From: Adiantum capillus-veneris
Taxonomy: Eukaryota; Streptophyta; Polypodiopsida; Polypodiales; Pteridaceae
Reading direction: 5' to 3'
DNA length: 64,000 bases
Assembly: GCA_014529385.2 (NCBI GenBank)
Contig: CM043965.1
Location: forward strand, 10,840,412 to 10,904,411
Made by a program: the position numbers and the translations under genes. The notes below the pieces were generated by a model, which saw only the letters and a list, made by a program, of their open reading frames with translations, was not told the origin of the DNA and did not search any database. Position 1 is the first letter of the stretch. The number at the start of each line of letters is the position of its first letter. Shown one piece after another: positions 1 to 10,246 of this stretch.

Positions 1-61
1 GGAGGAGGACCTAGCAGATACTCCTCAGATTGTGAAACTTTACCTCGATGTTTTGGTTTAG
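1..61 (+). CDS. Integrase C-terminal chromodomain tail of element C (partial)
   Basis: The frame starting at base 2 reads EEDLADTPQIVKLYLDVLV and stops at TAG 59-61. The same residues end the chromodomain of element B (13700-13768), where the preceding part reads RRFLVKFKNFPAFDAKW, a typical chromodomain core with its aromatic and acidic residues. In chromoviruses this domain lies at the integrase C-terminus and is thought to steer integration to marked chromatin. Only the last 19 codons are in the window. Confidence 0.8.
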   Translation, partial: EEDLADTPQIVKLYLDVLV

Positions 62-473
62 CATAGTCTACTCCAAACGGAACCCAGAAACTCAGCTTGG
101 CCGAAGATCTGGTGCAGTGGGATGCACAAGAGGGGAGTCACTCCGCTCCTTTGTCAACAGATGCCTCGATTTTGATACTAAAGTCACTGATGTCTCTTTG
201 AGTTTCAGGGATACTGAGAGCTGACAGTATTCTGCTGGATGACTTTATGAAATGGAATTCCTGATTATGATACTGATTTGTTCTTGACTTCTTGTGAGTG
301 CAGGAACTGATAGCCGAAATGACTGCAGCATTTTGGTCTAATTGATCTCGAATAGACATGGTTGCAATAGGGGTTAGTCAATCGGACATCGTTGAGGTCT
401 CGATTGGACCTAGATGTGATTGCTAGCTACATTGCCGATAAATCATGGTCTAAGATCCGAATGAATGTTGAAT

Positions 474-528
474 GTCATGTGATGTCCTGTGATGTCTGGT
501 GATGTCCTGTGATGTCGTGTGATGTGAC
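474..528. repeat. Short tandem repeat TGATGTCCTG-type in the 3' untranslated part of element C
   Basis: The motif TGATGTCNNG is repeated about five times in a row about 130 bp before the polypurine tract. The same block occurs in element B at about 14180-14235, and a shorter form in element A at about 16460-16495, so it is a conserved family feature. Its role is unknown. Confidence 0.7.
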
Positions 529-667
529 TGTCGATTTTGTACATGTGCTAGATGTGTGTTCCTAGTACGTAGGTACTAACAGTCAGTGTCTGCTAAGACG
601 GTTTATGGCTTTTGTCGGTTTTGCAGGCGTAATCACGGTCGATTACAATGCTTTCAAGAGGGGGGTA

Positions 668-1233
668 TGTCACAAAGTGATGACGTGGCGGACAGCAGAA
701 ACCGTAATTTCTGCCAGAAACCCTAAAATTCCTGCAAACCCTAATTTTTGCCAGAAACCCTAAATTCCGAAAATCGCGGAGGCGGATTATTAAAATTAAA
801 AAAAAAATTGAAAAATGATGAGCGACGCGAATTTTGCTTTTGCTTTTTTTTATAAAAAAAGAGAAAAGAGTCTCTAAGAGAGAGAGAGAACTGATGCTTT
901 TGATTTTAAAAGCTTTTGGGGCTCTGCTTTTGGGCATCCCTTGTAACCTTTAAATTAGTGGTGAGGGCCTCACTTCTCAGAGCATCTGAACGCAGAGTCT
1001 GAGAGTGAAACCCTAACCGCTCTCTTGTACTTTGATGATTGATTAATATAAAAAGAAATACCGAAAGGGGCGCCAGTCTTTGGGGCCAATATCTCTAGGC
1101 ACGGAACTCCGCCGGGCCAGTGCAAATCTATTGTGATCTGTGAATTGTTTTGAAGTGGTTATTTGGTGCTGTCGCGGTTGATTCTTGACTTGGAGTGTCC
1201 AAGTCTTGACTTGGAGTGTCCAAGTCTGTTACA
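668..1233 (+). repeat. 3' LTR of chromovirus C
   Basis: The LTR begins TGTCACAAAGTGATGACGTGG and ends TCTGTTACA. Near the start it holds a bZIP-type TGACGTGG site (681-688) and three AAACCCTAA telo-box motifs (718-726, 736-744, 755-763). It is 566 bp long, against 547 and 565 bp for the two LTRs of B. A 21-bp dyad unit (GACTTGGA-GTG-TCCAAGTC) is duplicated in tandem just before the end, whereas both B LTRs have it once. Confidence 0.9.
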
Positions 1234-1985
1234 CTCTGTTTGGTAATGAAGTATCACTTGGAAAACCTTCTTCATCACTAATAATTTTTGCATCTGCATC
1301 GGAGATCATATTTGCTTCATAATCCTCTGTATCATGTCATTTGACTAGTACACGTGAGGCTTGAATCACTCGTTCTGCATGAGAAAGCCCATGTAAAACT
1401 AGTTCACGTCCATCTTTGAACAAATTGATAGTATATCCTCAAAAGCTAATTGTTGGATCATATTGAAATAATCAATGCTAACCAAGAATCATGTCGTAAT
1501 AAGATAAAGGCATGACTTCGAAATCCAATTGATCTGCATAATCTTGAATATCGAATTGCAATTGTCGAACTGTCTAATCACAAGTCAAAATTGATCCATC
1601 TACTAATTCCACATCATATAAGTGAGATGTCTTCTGAGTTGGTAAGCCAAGCTGTTGAACTATCTGAGTGCTGACAAAATTATTAGAGCATCCGCTGTCC
1701 ACCAAAATATTGATGGAGCGACCGTTGAGAGTTCCAAGAAGACTCAAAACTTGCTTTGAGAGAGGCTCCAAAACTGAAGAATTGCACTGAGCATACTTCA
1801 TAAGAATAGTCGTATCCTCTGAGACACGAATCGTATTGACCACAAATTTTTCTTTATCCTTAGCAAAATCTGGTTCTTCAGAATTCGATAATGTTTCCGC
1901 GTTGGGATTTCTTTTCAAATTAGACGGATTTGGTCTCTTTGGACATTGATACCATCTATGGTCACCACCGCAAATTGTACATAAA
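1234..1985 (-). pseudogene. Element D zinc knuckle and aspartic protease (degraded)
   Basis: On the minus strand a CCHC knuckle CTICGGDHRWYQC lies at 1980-1942 (C-x2-C-x3-H-x4-C). It is followed by the retropepsin core INILVDSGCSNNFVS at about 1720-1675, with the catalytic DSG triad intact. Downstream come the usual post-protease motifs (a YDMILGL-like segment and a DGRELVLHG-like segment) read through several in-frame stops. In living elements this protease cleaves the Gag-Pol polyprotein inside the virus-like particle. The clearest open stretch runs 1918-1574. The copy is non-functional because of stops and the truncation by C. Confidence 0.8.
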
Positions 1986-2166
1986 CCATCCTTCTTTGAA
2001 GTCGAAGATGCATTGAGGAAGAGCCTTGCTAAGTATTGGAATGTCGATCTTGAGAAAAATCACGTCCTTTACCACGATCAAGTGGAGGAACATTTGAAGA
2101 AGATCTACTTTGAGATTGTCGATCTTGAAAATAGAACCTTGAAGTTGAATAAGGTGATGTGGCTGG

Positions 2167-3444
2167 CTATCTGAATTGAGATTGATGCTGCTGACTTTGG
2201 CTATAGCTTTCTCTGCGATTGCGATGTGAAAAGCAAGCGCTATTTGAAGATCTGTCACCAGGGAGAAAATTCCGTGTAGGGTGCCGATTATCGCCAAGAC
2301 GCTCCATATAGGCAATTGCAGCATCCAAGGTGGTAGGGTTGTATTTGTGCACATCGTCCTTCAAGTTGGGTTTAAGTCCATCGATAAAGATGTGAAGCTT
2401 ATCAGAGGGACTAAGGGTCTCTATCTCTAGAGTTAGCCTTTGGAACTCTGTGATGTACGCGGCCAAGGAACCTGTTTGGCTCAGGCGGCAAAGAGAGGAC
2501 CAGGCATGAAAATCCGCATTGGCAAGTTCGAACGCCTTGCGATTCACAGTGTACATGAAACGTTTCAGGGTTTCGTGCGTTTCGAGGTTTCTAAAACGTT
2601 TCGTTTCGGGGCTCAAAGAAAGCGAAACACATGTTTCGTTTTACATGTACGTACCTATAATTATACATTGAATATATATATAAATTTACCTGTCAAAACA
2701 TGTGAAATACCAAAATCTTGATGTGAGACTTGAGTCACAAGTAAACAAGGTATCGATTTTGTGAGCGGCCTTGCTTTAAAAATCCTCAAATGGGTGGTTT
2801 AAAGTCAATTGGTCAAAAGGGGGCCCAAAAAAAAAAAAAGTCGACTCGTTTTGCCGAAACGTTTCGGCCGTTTCGGGGTTTCAGAGGGCCGAAACGCGTT
2901 TTTATGTCACATTGCTTGCGAATAGCATAGCACGCCAGAATTTATCCCAAGAAGGTATGTGTTTACCGTCAGCAACCCATCATTGCCACCAAAGAAATGT
3001 TGTGTCCTTGAGCAGAGAACTAGCAAGTGCAACTTTTTTACTCTCGACCAAATCTGTGTTGAACAAGTAGACCTCCATTTTGAATAGCCATTGGTCCGAC
3101 GCGCGCTTGTCGCAGCGACCAGTGTACGGTTCCGACAGTTTAACATCAAGCTTCTTCTTCTGTGCAGCATTAAAAATTTTATAAAGTAATTGAAGTTCAC
3201 GATTGTCTACCACTTCAGTTGGATCTGGTTCGTTTGGTTCGTCCATTGAAACTTCTGAAGAAGGTGTGGAATCGGTATGTGTAGTCCGAGAATTTGTAGG
3301 ACGATTCCGAGAAGTGTTTTGCGTCTCCATCTGATCCAAACGACTGTGAAGTGATGCGAGACTTGTGGAAAGTGTGGCCATCTGCTCTTTGATGAGAGCG
3401 AGGGCGTCTTCCGACTGTTCGACGCCATCTTGTGATGTCGGCAT
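2167..3444 (-). pseudogene. Element D gag (interrupted)
   Basis: The minus-strand frame opens with MPTSQDGVEQSEDALALIKE at 3444, a plausible start because it follows the leader. It reaches a capsid-like segment ending TTFLWW near 2985 and continues as WDKFWRAMLFASNV to about 2904. A foreign insertion (2903-2557) then splits the frame. Capsid homology resumes with NRKAFELANADFHAWSSL and LAAYITEFQRLTLEI, the conserved retrotransposon gag block, down to 2167. Gag forms the particle shell. An in-frame stop near 2980 and the insertion make this copy dead. The assignment rests on the order of conserved tryptophan, Y-x-x-x-F and GLKP-type motifs. Confidence 0.8.
2557..2903. mobile_element. Small foldback-like insertion in element D gag
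   Basis: About 347 bp of sequence unrelated to gag separates two collinear gag segments. Both ends are rich in GAAACGTTTC / GTTTCGG motifs in inverted orientation: GAAACGTTTCAGGGTTTCG at the left end, and CGTTTCGGGG...GGCCGAAACGCG at the right. It has no coding frame of note. This fits a non-autonomous DNA element such as a MITE, but I could not find a clean target duplication, so the class is left open. Confidence 0.5.
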
Positions 3445-4414
3445 GGTGATTCCTCAAAAGGAACTCTCGAAGAGGTGCAAGGGCAGGTTTTGGGATGGGT
3501 ACTCCTTCTGGGACGGGAGGACCTGCGAATCCTCGGATAGGATTCGCCGATATTGCTTCTTCGGGAACTTGGTCTATATACGAAATTTACAAAATGGGCA
3601 CATCCTGGAATTCGTCCACCATCGTGCGCATAGTACGGTGCAACCTAAGGGGCCAGCTTTGAAGAAGTTGGGTTATTTATTTATTTTTTTAACTTTCACC
3701 AAAGGGTGCCCTCTGAGTTAATAAATTGGGCGGGCGGCCAAATGAACTTACAAGTTGGCCACTTAAAATCAAAATCGTTGGCTGATAAGTGGGTTAAAAA
3801 AACTATACGCTGCCTTTAATTGTCATGCTTAGGCTTTTACGAAGTGCTGCCAGGGTTTTCATAATGCAGCGAAAGGGCAGCCAGCAAAACGTGCAGCATA
3901 AACAGCCAGCGATTCCAATGTGTGTGACTCTCTGGGAAGGGGTGCGCCACTTCATGCTGGAGAGGCAAAGGAAGAAGAGGGGCAGCAGCCAGTGAAATTT
4001 CAGCATGCAGCGTTTGCAAAAATCAGCCCAGCAACAGGGAAAGGGTGGGCAAGGGCAGCAAAGAGGTGCGCTAGAGGTAGCCTCGAGAAGGAAGGGATGC
4101 GATCCCGCAAGGGGTAGTGGCTTTTCATACGAAGGGGTACGAACTTGAGCTCGAAAAGGCACACCCTTCGAATAGCCCCATCCATAATCACAAGCATGAC
4201 CGGTACGCCTACAAATGGCCATGTTGTTGTCCCTTGTCTTTTGTATTATTTATAGCATTAGAACATGAGTAAATTTAGATTACCTCATGCCGATATGTGT
4301 ACCACCTTTCTTCTACTTCCATACAACTCCGGGAAATGGACAACTCCGGGAAATGGGTAGAGTGTAGCGGCGAGGGTGAGAGGCTCACAACCTTCGGGTC
4401 CCGGGAAAAAAATT
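3445..4414 (-). other. Untranslated leader of element D
   Basis: About 970 bp lie between the primer-binding site and the gag start on the minus strand. I see no conserved domain, and the short open frames on both strands look incidental. A leader of this size normally holds the packaging signal. Confidence 0.55.
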
Positions 4415-4426
4415 GCTTTGATACCA
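4415..4426 (-). promoter_or_regulatory. Primer-binding site of element D (initiator tRNA-Met type)
   Basis: The reverse complement reads TGGTATCAAAGC, one base off the common plant site TGGTATCAGAGC that pairs with the 3' end of initiator tRNA-Met. It sits one base from the end of the LTR (CCTTACA on the minus strand). Confidence 0.85.
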
Positions 4427-4427
4427 C

Positions 4428-5297
4428 TGTAAGGATTCTAGTTGCTAATCCTTCATTAATTACTTAAACTCATGATTGAGACTTAAGAAACTTGAACTGT
4501 ACTCAGAAACAAAACTCAAAAGACTCTGTGTTGATTGATTGAATGTGTGATACAAGGGCTCCTTATATAGGAGACGAAGAGACACAAATGGAAAGACACG
4601 TCTCCTGGTGAAGAGACATGACTTTAGACGTAAAGACACATCCTTTCGGCGAAGAGCTGCAAACATTGGGCGAAGAGTCGCACCCGTAGAGCGAAGAGGT
4701 GTGACCAATCGTCGAAGGAGTGTGGCTTTTGGCGAAGAGACACGTCTTGTGGGTGAAGGGGTGGGACCATCCAAGCGTAGGGGTCCTCCTTGGCATGGCA
4801 CTTAGCGTATCTGCAACTAGGAGCAGATGTAATACTATTAACATAGTCACAATCGTGACAATCGCTGACGATGACACCTTTGCATCGTCATCGCACATCC
4901 TTATCTTGACGACAACACCTTCGTCACCATCGTAGCAGATCCCGGACTTGATGTACGACATTATCGTCGTCATCACCGCAATCTCCATCATCGTCATCAT
5001 CGTCGTCGACATCATCGTCGTTGTCGACATAGTCGTCATCAAGTACCACAACATCAAGATCTCAGCATCCAGTCATTGTAGTAGCATCTGTGCAAGAATA
5101 AAGAAAGTACTTGCTTTGGCAACAGAGCAAGGGGGGCCTTGAGGGTTGGGCCCCGACATCCCTGGGTCGTCTCTTTCTCTCTCTCTTGTCTCTCTCTTTC
5201 TTTCAGTTTAGTTACGTTCTTTCAAGTGAAGTAAAGCAACCCTTGTGTTTGTGTGCGGAGTACTAGATCCGAGCAAAATTCTTACTCTTCCGTTGCA
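4428..5297 (-). repeat. 5' LTR of gypsy element D (outer limit inferred)
   Basis: On the minus strand the LTR ends TCCTTACA next to the primer site. A TATA box TATATAAGG at about 4570-4562 precedes a CA-rich start region, giving R plus U5 of roughly 140 bp and a U3 of about 700 bp. The outer end at 5297 is chosen because homology of element A to element B starts again just after TTGCA there. The partner LTR is not in the window, so this limit is unverified. Confidence 0.55.
4940..5045. repeat. ATC/GTC trinucleotide-rich tract
   Basis: An imperfect run of CAT, CGT and CGA triplets inside the U3 part of the D LTR. It gives long low-complexity open frames on both strands, which I do not regard as genes. 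Confidence 0.7.
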
Positions 5298-5379
5298 CTT
5301 GACAAAAGCAGGACTAGTTCCAGATTGCATGGGTACTGAACCAAGCCTGATTGATGAAAGTACAGAACTTTGCTGAGCT

Positions 5380-6189
5380 TGGGGCAAAGTGAAAGACCAA
5401 GAAGCCCTGATTTTCTTCGATGGAGGAGCCAACGCCAACTTCATTTCACCCGAATTGGCGGTGCGGCTTGAGATTACACCCGATAGGATGGGACTACCAA
5501 CAGAGGTAGTTCTAGCGGCACCCGGACGGGACATAGCCATTACACCTGTCATTGGCAAACTTCGGTTGCATTGTCAAGGGTATTGGGACACGAGGACTTT
5601 TACATAATGCCCTTGGAAGGTTGTGACGTCCTCCTAGGAGTGAGTCCCTTGGTACCATAAGAACAACGCCATGGTTGATTATCGGCCAAAGAAACCGACT
5701 TTGACAAATGAAAAGGGCCAAAAAATTGTACTTGATGTAAAACTAAAGGGCGAGTATGTCCCTATTGTATCGGCTTCGGCCATTTCCAAGTTAATGAAAT
5801 CAAGTCTCTTTGTTTACTCGATCTACTTGAAAGAGTCAAATGATGAACACAGAACGAACATGTCTGAACTTGATAAAGAACGCCAAGATTTTCTCCACAC
5901 TCATGCCGATTGCTTCTTACCTCCATCTCGACCTGAGGATCATACCATTGATCTGATACCTGGAAACACACCACCAAACCGGCCACCTTACCGTGTTAGC
6001 CGAGCCCAAAATGAAGAGATTATGAACCAAGTGAAAGACCTGAAAAAGGGTCTTATCCAGTCGAGTACTTCACCCTACTGCTCTCCGGTGTTGTTGGTTT
6101 TAAAGAAAGACAGATCTTGGAGAATGTGCATTGATTACAGAGCTCTCAATAAAATCACCATCAAGAACAGATTTCCGATTCCAAGGATC
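5380..6189 (+). pseudogene. Element A protease and N-terminal reverse transcriptase
   Basis: The frame from 5389 reads DQEALIFFDGGANANFISPE. This is the retropepsin core, but the DSG catalytic triplet has become DGG. After a frame break near 5606, a second open stretch (5671-6195) covers the linker and the RT start. It contains [17 protein letters not shown], the [17 protein letters not shown] fingers segment and [20 protein letters not shown], which is RT motif 1-2 of Ty3-type elements. The segment stops at FPIPRIDD, where copia element X entered. In an active element these enzymes mature Gag-Pol and copy the RNA. Here they are split and mutated. Confidence 0.85.
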
Positions 6190-6194
6190 GATGA

Positions 6195-6421
6195 TGTTGG
6201 AATTAGGGTTGCAGAGAAACGCACACAGCTTGGAGAAGACGAAAGAAGCTCAAGGCACACAATAGAGAGTGTGTTACTCAGTATGCAATGGAAAGATAGA
6301 TAGCCCTAGAGTGATGGGCGTATATACAATGCTCGGGGGAAAAAACCTCCTAAAGAGGGAAAAAATACCCTGGCGGTCCTAGTGTGTTCACACACATCAC
6401 TACCACATGTATATGGTAACA
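6195..6421 (-). repeat. 3' LTR of copia element X
   Basis: Plus-strand limits are TGTTGGAATTAGGG and TATATGGTAACA. The next bases, AATCCCCCCCCTGGAG, are the reverse complement of the polypurine tract, which fixes the element orientation as minus. Confidence 0.92.
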
Positions 6422-6498
6422 AATCCCCCCCCTGGAGTGATGCGGTGAACGAGAGCTGGAACATGAGTAAAGGGAAGTGCCATGCCCTGACGACATGA

Positions 6499-8399
6499 TC
6501 AGTCCACAAAGGGGAGTAAGCCCAAAGCTTTGCGGAAAGCTTCAAGCTTCTCACGAGACAATGCCTTTGTGAAAAGATCTGCAAGGTTGTCCTGTGTAGG
6601 CACATAAGCCAAGCTGATCTCTCCTGTTGAGAGCCTCTCCCTGACATAGTGGTAATGCACCTCAATGTGCTTTGTGCGAGCATGAAAAACTGGGTTCCTC
6701 GCAACTGCCAATGCGCTCTGACTGTCAGTGTAGATAGTGTTGGCAATGTCCTGTCTAACACCCAAATCAGCCACAAGACGTCTGAGCCATACACACTCAA
6801 CCGTAGCTGTGAAGACTGCCTTGTACTCAGCCTCACAACTCGAAGTGGCCACATTAGGTTGCTTCTTGCTCAACCATGATATACATGAACTGCCAAGCAT
6901 GAAACAAAAACCACTTGTGGACACTCGCGTGTCAAAACAACCAGCCCAATCTGAGTCTGAAAAAGCATGTAAGTCTGGCGGCAATGATCCCCCCTTGGGA
7001 TACAACAAGCCAAGATGTAAAGTGCCACTAAGGTAGCGGAAAATCCTCTTGACAGCCTACCAATGCTTAGACCCTGGGCTATGCATAAATCTGCTGACCT
7101 GTGAGACTGCAAACTGAATATCTGGCCTCGTGTTATATACATAAATGAGGCAGCCAACAACAGTTTGGTAAAGAGTGACATCAGCAGGATCACCAGCATC
7201 ATGTAGACTCAACTTCAAAACCTGTTTCCATGGGAGTGGCAATAGGTTTGCAATCCTCAAGTCCAAACTTACATAGCAATGTCTCTATGTAACTTTTCTG
7301 ACACAAGGCAATACCACCATCACACTGCTTAAATTGTATACCCAAGTAATGATGCAACAGCCCCAAATCTTTCATCTTGAAAGTAGCATTCAAATCATCC
7401 TTAAATTCAGCAATATGTCTATCATTTGGTCCAATGATCAGCAAATCATCGACATAAAGAACCACAATGAGAAGTACATCACCCTCACACTTTACATACA
7501 ATGTGCTTTCTATTGGACTGTTACGAAAGCCTCGTTTAACCAAATGAGTGTCAGCTTTCTCATACCAAGCACGAGGAGATTGCTTCAACCCATACAAAGC
7601 CTTCTTACATCTGCACACTTTGTCCTCTTGTCCTTTTATGACAAAACCGCGAGGCTCCGTTACATAAACTTCCTCAAATATGTCACCATTCATGAAAGCA
7701 GTAACAATGTCTGATTGATGTACATCCCAACCAAAATGAACTGCCAATGCACATAGAAAATGCACAGTAGTCATACGACAAGTGGGAGCAAAAGTCTCTT
7801 TATAATCTATGCCTTTTTGCTGTGCATAACCCTTTGCAACAAGTCGAGTCTTATGGCGATCGATCTCACCATCCGGCTTGCGTTTCAATTTGTAATCCCA
7901 CTTCGTACCAATGGCCTTCTTGCCAAGAGGCAAATCACAAAGTCCATGTGTCATTTTCTATAAGTGCATCATATTTTGATTGCATGGCATCCATCCAATT
8001 TTCTGAAGTATGTGCTTCATCAAAAGACAGAGGTTCCTCAACATCATGTAAGCTAGACACAGCCAAAGCATAACAATCTGATGCATAAGATGCATGGCGA
8101 GAGCCTGAACGAGTACGACTAGACAAAGGTGCATCCAATTTACTGTCACGCAAAGTGTGCACCATCCATTTTGGCATACCTCTAGCCTGCTCATTTTCAG
8201 CCCTTTCCTCATCAATTACATCATGTACATCTGCATCAGTAATAGGCTGATCTGTAACATTTTCAGAAACCCCCGTAGGCTGTACATTTGCCTCATTGGA
8301 ACTTACATTCGCATTTCCACCACTAAAAAGAGGCAACAAAGTGTCATAAATGTCATGTGAGCTTATATATAGCACAAACCGTAGAAGACTATGAGGCAC
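6499..8399 (-). pseudogene. Copia RT and RNase H of element X, truncated at the 5' side
   Basis: The minus-strand coding order is a pre-RT segment (8399-7935, ending IENDTWTL), RT (7954-7199) and RNase H (7008-6499). RT shows KWDYKLKRKPDGEIDRHK, RLVAKGYAQQKGIDYKETFA, the QSDIVTAFMNG motif and the catalytic YVDD in LYVDDLLIIG. RNase H shows DSDWAGCFDTRVSTSGFC, SCEAEYKA and the terminal DLFTKALSREK. Frames shift between segments and everything before the pre-RT region is gone, so it makes no Gag, protease or integrase. RT copies the element RNA and RNase H removes the template. This copy could move only if helped in trans. Confidence 0.9.
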
Positions 8400-8646
8400 C
8401 TGTTATGCAGAAAACAGCACTGACAAAAATTCTGCACAAAATAACGAAATAGCCTGTGCAGTACTGCCTATAGTGGAAATGGAGGCCGAAATGAGCCCGA
8501 ATCAAAAATCTGAGCAGACTGATCTATACGAGCTCACCCGAAATTTTTGTCGACCTGCGAACGCTTGCCAAAGCTCACTGAAATCGGAGAAAGTGAGCAG
8601 GCGTGTACTGGAGCAGCTGGCGACTAAGCCCGAGAGGACGCAACCT

Positions 8647-8658
8647 GCTCTGATACCA
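8647..8658 (-). promoter_or_regulatory. Primer-binding site of element X
   Basis: The reverse complement is TGGTATCAGAGC, a full match to the initiator tRNA-Met site, two bases from the 5' LTR. The segment between it and the coding remnant (8646-8400) is a leader, homologous to the leader of element E. Confidence 0.92.
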
Positions 8659-8660
8659 AT

Positions 8661-8887
8661 TGTTGGAATTAGGGTTGCAGAGAAACGCACACAGCTTGGA
8701 GAAGACGAAGGAAGCTAAAGGCACACAATAGAGAGTGTGTTACTTAGTATGCAATGGAAAGATAGATAGCCCTAGAGTGATGGGCATATATACAATGCTC
8801 GGGGGAAAAAACCTCCTAAAGAGGGAAAAAATGCCCCGGCAGTCCTAGTGTGTTCACACACATCACTACCACATGTATATGGTAACA
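8661..8887 (-). repeat. 5' LTR of copia element X
   Basis: 227 bp, with the same ends as the copy at 6195-6421 and about seven scattered substitutions, mostly transitions. It is followed by the second GATGA. Confidence 0.92.
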
Positions 8888-10246
8888 GATGATATTCTTG
8901 ATCGACTCCAGGGATCCTCTTGTTTCAGAAGGATTGATTTGAAAAGCAGATATCATCTGATCCGATTTGCGCCGGGAGATGTCTACAAGACAGCCTTTGG
9001 GACGAGCTTTGGTTTATATGAATTTCTGGTGATGCCTTTTGGCCTTACCAATGCTCCAGCAACTTTCAATCGAATGATAGATAGGATTTTTAGAGAGTAT
9101 AGATCATTTGTCGGCACTTGCTTCGATGACATTATAGTCTTCTCCAAGTATGAAGCAGAACATAGACACCATCTGCTACAGGTCTTTTAGGCATTGCGAG
9201 ATCACAAGTTAGTAATCAATGCCAAAAAGAGTGAATTTATCTTGCCAGAGATACACTTTTTGGGACACATCGTCTCAACAGCAGGAGTACAGATGGACCC
9301 GGCCAAGATTGAGACTATACGTGATTGGCCCGATTTGAAGAATTCATGAAGCTAGAAGCTTCTTGGGCTTATGTTCTTACTACCAGCAGTTCATTCAAAA
9401 GTTTGAAGAGGTAGCTTCCCCTTCGCACATTCTGACACAGAAAAGAGTCCCTTTCTCGTGGGGACCCACAGAGGTGACTGTCTGAAAGAGAAATTGACTA
9501 TTGGACCAGTATTGACTTTGTCGAATTTGCAAAAGTCGTTCGAAGTATATTGTGATGCTTGTGGTCGTAGTCTAGGAGCGGTCTTGATGCAAGTAGGCCA
9601 TGTGATTGCCTATGAAAGCCGATTGTTTTCAAGGCCAGAATTGCCAGCATAGATTTATGAGAAAGAGCTACTGGCAGTGATCCATGCTCTTACTCAGTTG
9701 CGACATTACTTACTCGGAGCCGATTTTACGGTCTTCACTGATCATCAAAGTTTACGCTACTTCTTGTCAGAAGTAGCTTTCGGAAAAGTAGATACGATGG
9801 GCTAACATATTGTCACAGTTTCACTTCCAAATTGTCCATGTTCAAGGACAAAAGAACTTGGTGGCAGATGCATTGTCTTGGAAGCCGCTAGTCTTGGCTA
9901 TTTCCGCGATTCATCCTAGAAGCTTCGAGGACATGGTTGATCAGTACGCCATAGATCCAGATTTTTCATATGTATTCACTCGAATACAGAATGGGGAGGT
10001 AGTAGCGGGATATTCCATACAGGATGGCTACTTGATGAAGAAAACGATGTTGTGCATTACACAGCCATTGAGGGAAAAAGTTCTGACTGAATGCCATTGT
10101 CCACCTTTTACGAGTCACAGTAGCATTGACACCACCTTGAAAGGTGTGGAACGTTACTTCTTTTGGCCAAGACTCAAGAAGGATGTGGACGACTTTGTAG
10201 GCAATTGCTTGGTATGCCAAAAGGTCAAGTTTGACACGCATAAAGC
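8888..10246 (+). pseudogene. Element A reverse transcriptase, RNase H and N-terminal integrase
   Basis: Continuing from 6189, the RT palm reads KTAFGTSFGLYEFLVMPFGL, TNAPATFNRMIDRIF and the catalytic FDD in CFDDIIVFS (8873-9190 frame). An in-frame stop follows at about 9188. RNase H reads FEVYCDACGRSLGAVL and VIAYESRLFSRPEL, then FTVFTDHQSLRYFL. Integrase starts with a zinc-binding segment ending NCLVCQKVKFDTHKA at 10246. Several stops and shifts (near 9346, 9650 and 9800) break the frame. Element B then interrupts the integrase. The family is chromovirus-type Ty3/gypsy, as shown by the chromodomain in the third segment. Confidence 0.88.

Larger units (their letters stand above)
1..1233 (+). 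mobile_element. Chromovirus (Ty3/gypsy) element C, 3' end only
   Basis: This is the 3' end of a plus-strand LTR retrotransposon: the last codons of a chromodomain, about 600 bp of untranslated sequence, a purine-rich tract (AAGAGGGGGGTA, 656-667) and a complete LTR at 668-1233. The sequence is nearly identical to the 3' part of element B (13707-14940), so C and B are one family. Immediately after the LTR end (TGTTACA) the sequence becomes the minus-strand gypsy element D, so C is inserted in D. The 5 bases after the LTR, CTCTG, should be one copy of the target duplication. The other copy and the 5' part of C lie outside the window. Confidence 0.9.
1234..5297 (-). mobile_element. Ty3/gypsy element D, partial (LTR, gag, protease)
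   Basis: A minus-strand LTR retrotransposon fragment. Read right to left it has an LTR (about 5297-4428), a tRNA-Met-type primer site (4426-4415), a leader of about 1 kb, gag with one CCHC knuckle, and protease with the start of the region before reverse transcriptase. It is then cut by the insertion of C at 1233/1234, so pol and the second LTR lie outside the window. Frames are broken by stops and a roughly 350-bp insertion, so it is not functional. The LTR outer end at 5297 is inferred from where element A homology resumes, and is probable rather than proven. Confidence 0.8.
6195..8887 (-). mobile_element. Internally deleted Ty1/copia element X
   Basis: A complete insertion on the minus strand with two 227-bp LTRs (6195-6421 and 8661-8887) and target duplication GATGA (6190-6194 and 8888-8892). 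A tRNA-Met-type primer site lies at 8658-8647 and a polypurine tract at 6436-6422. At 2.7 kb it is far shorter than autonomous copia elements. RT and RNase H coding sequence remains, but gag, protease and integrase are missing. By eye the LTRs differ at about 7 of 227 positions, so it is moderately young. Element E at 21398 belongs to the same LTR family. Confidence 0.93.

Noticed and set aside
4563-5057. Minus-strand 164-residue frame with Met/Thr runs
   Set aside because: Low-complexity triplet repeat in the U3 of the D LTR. The start has no coding context.
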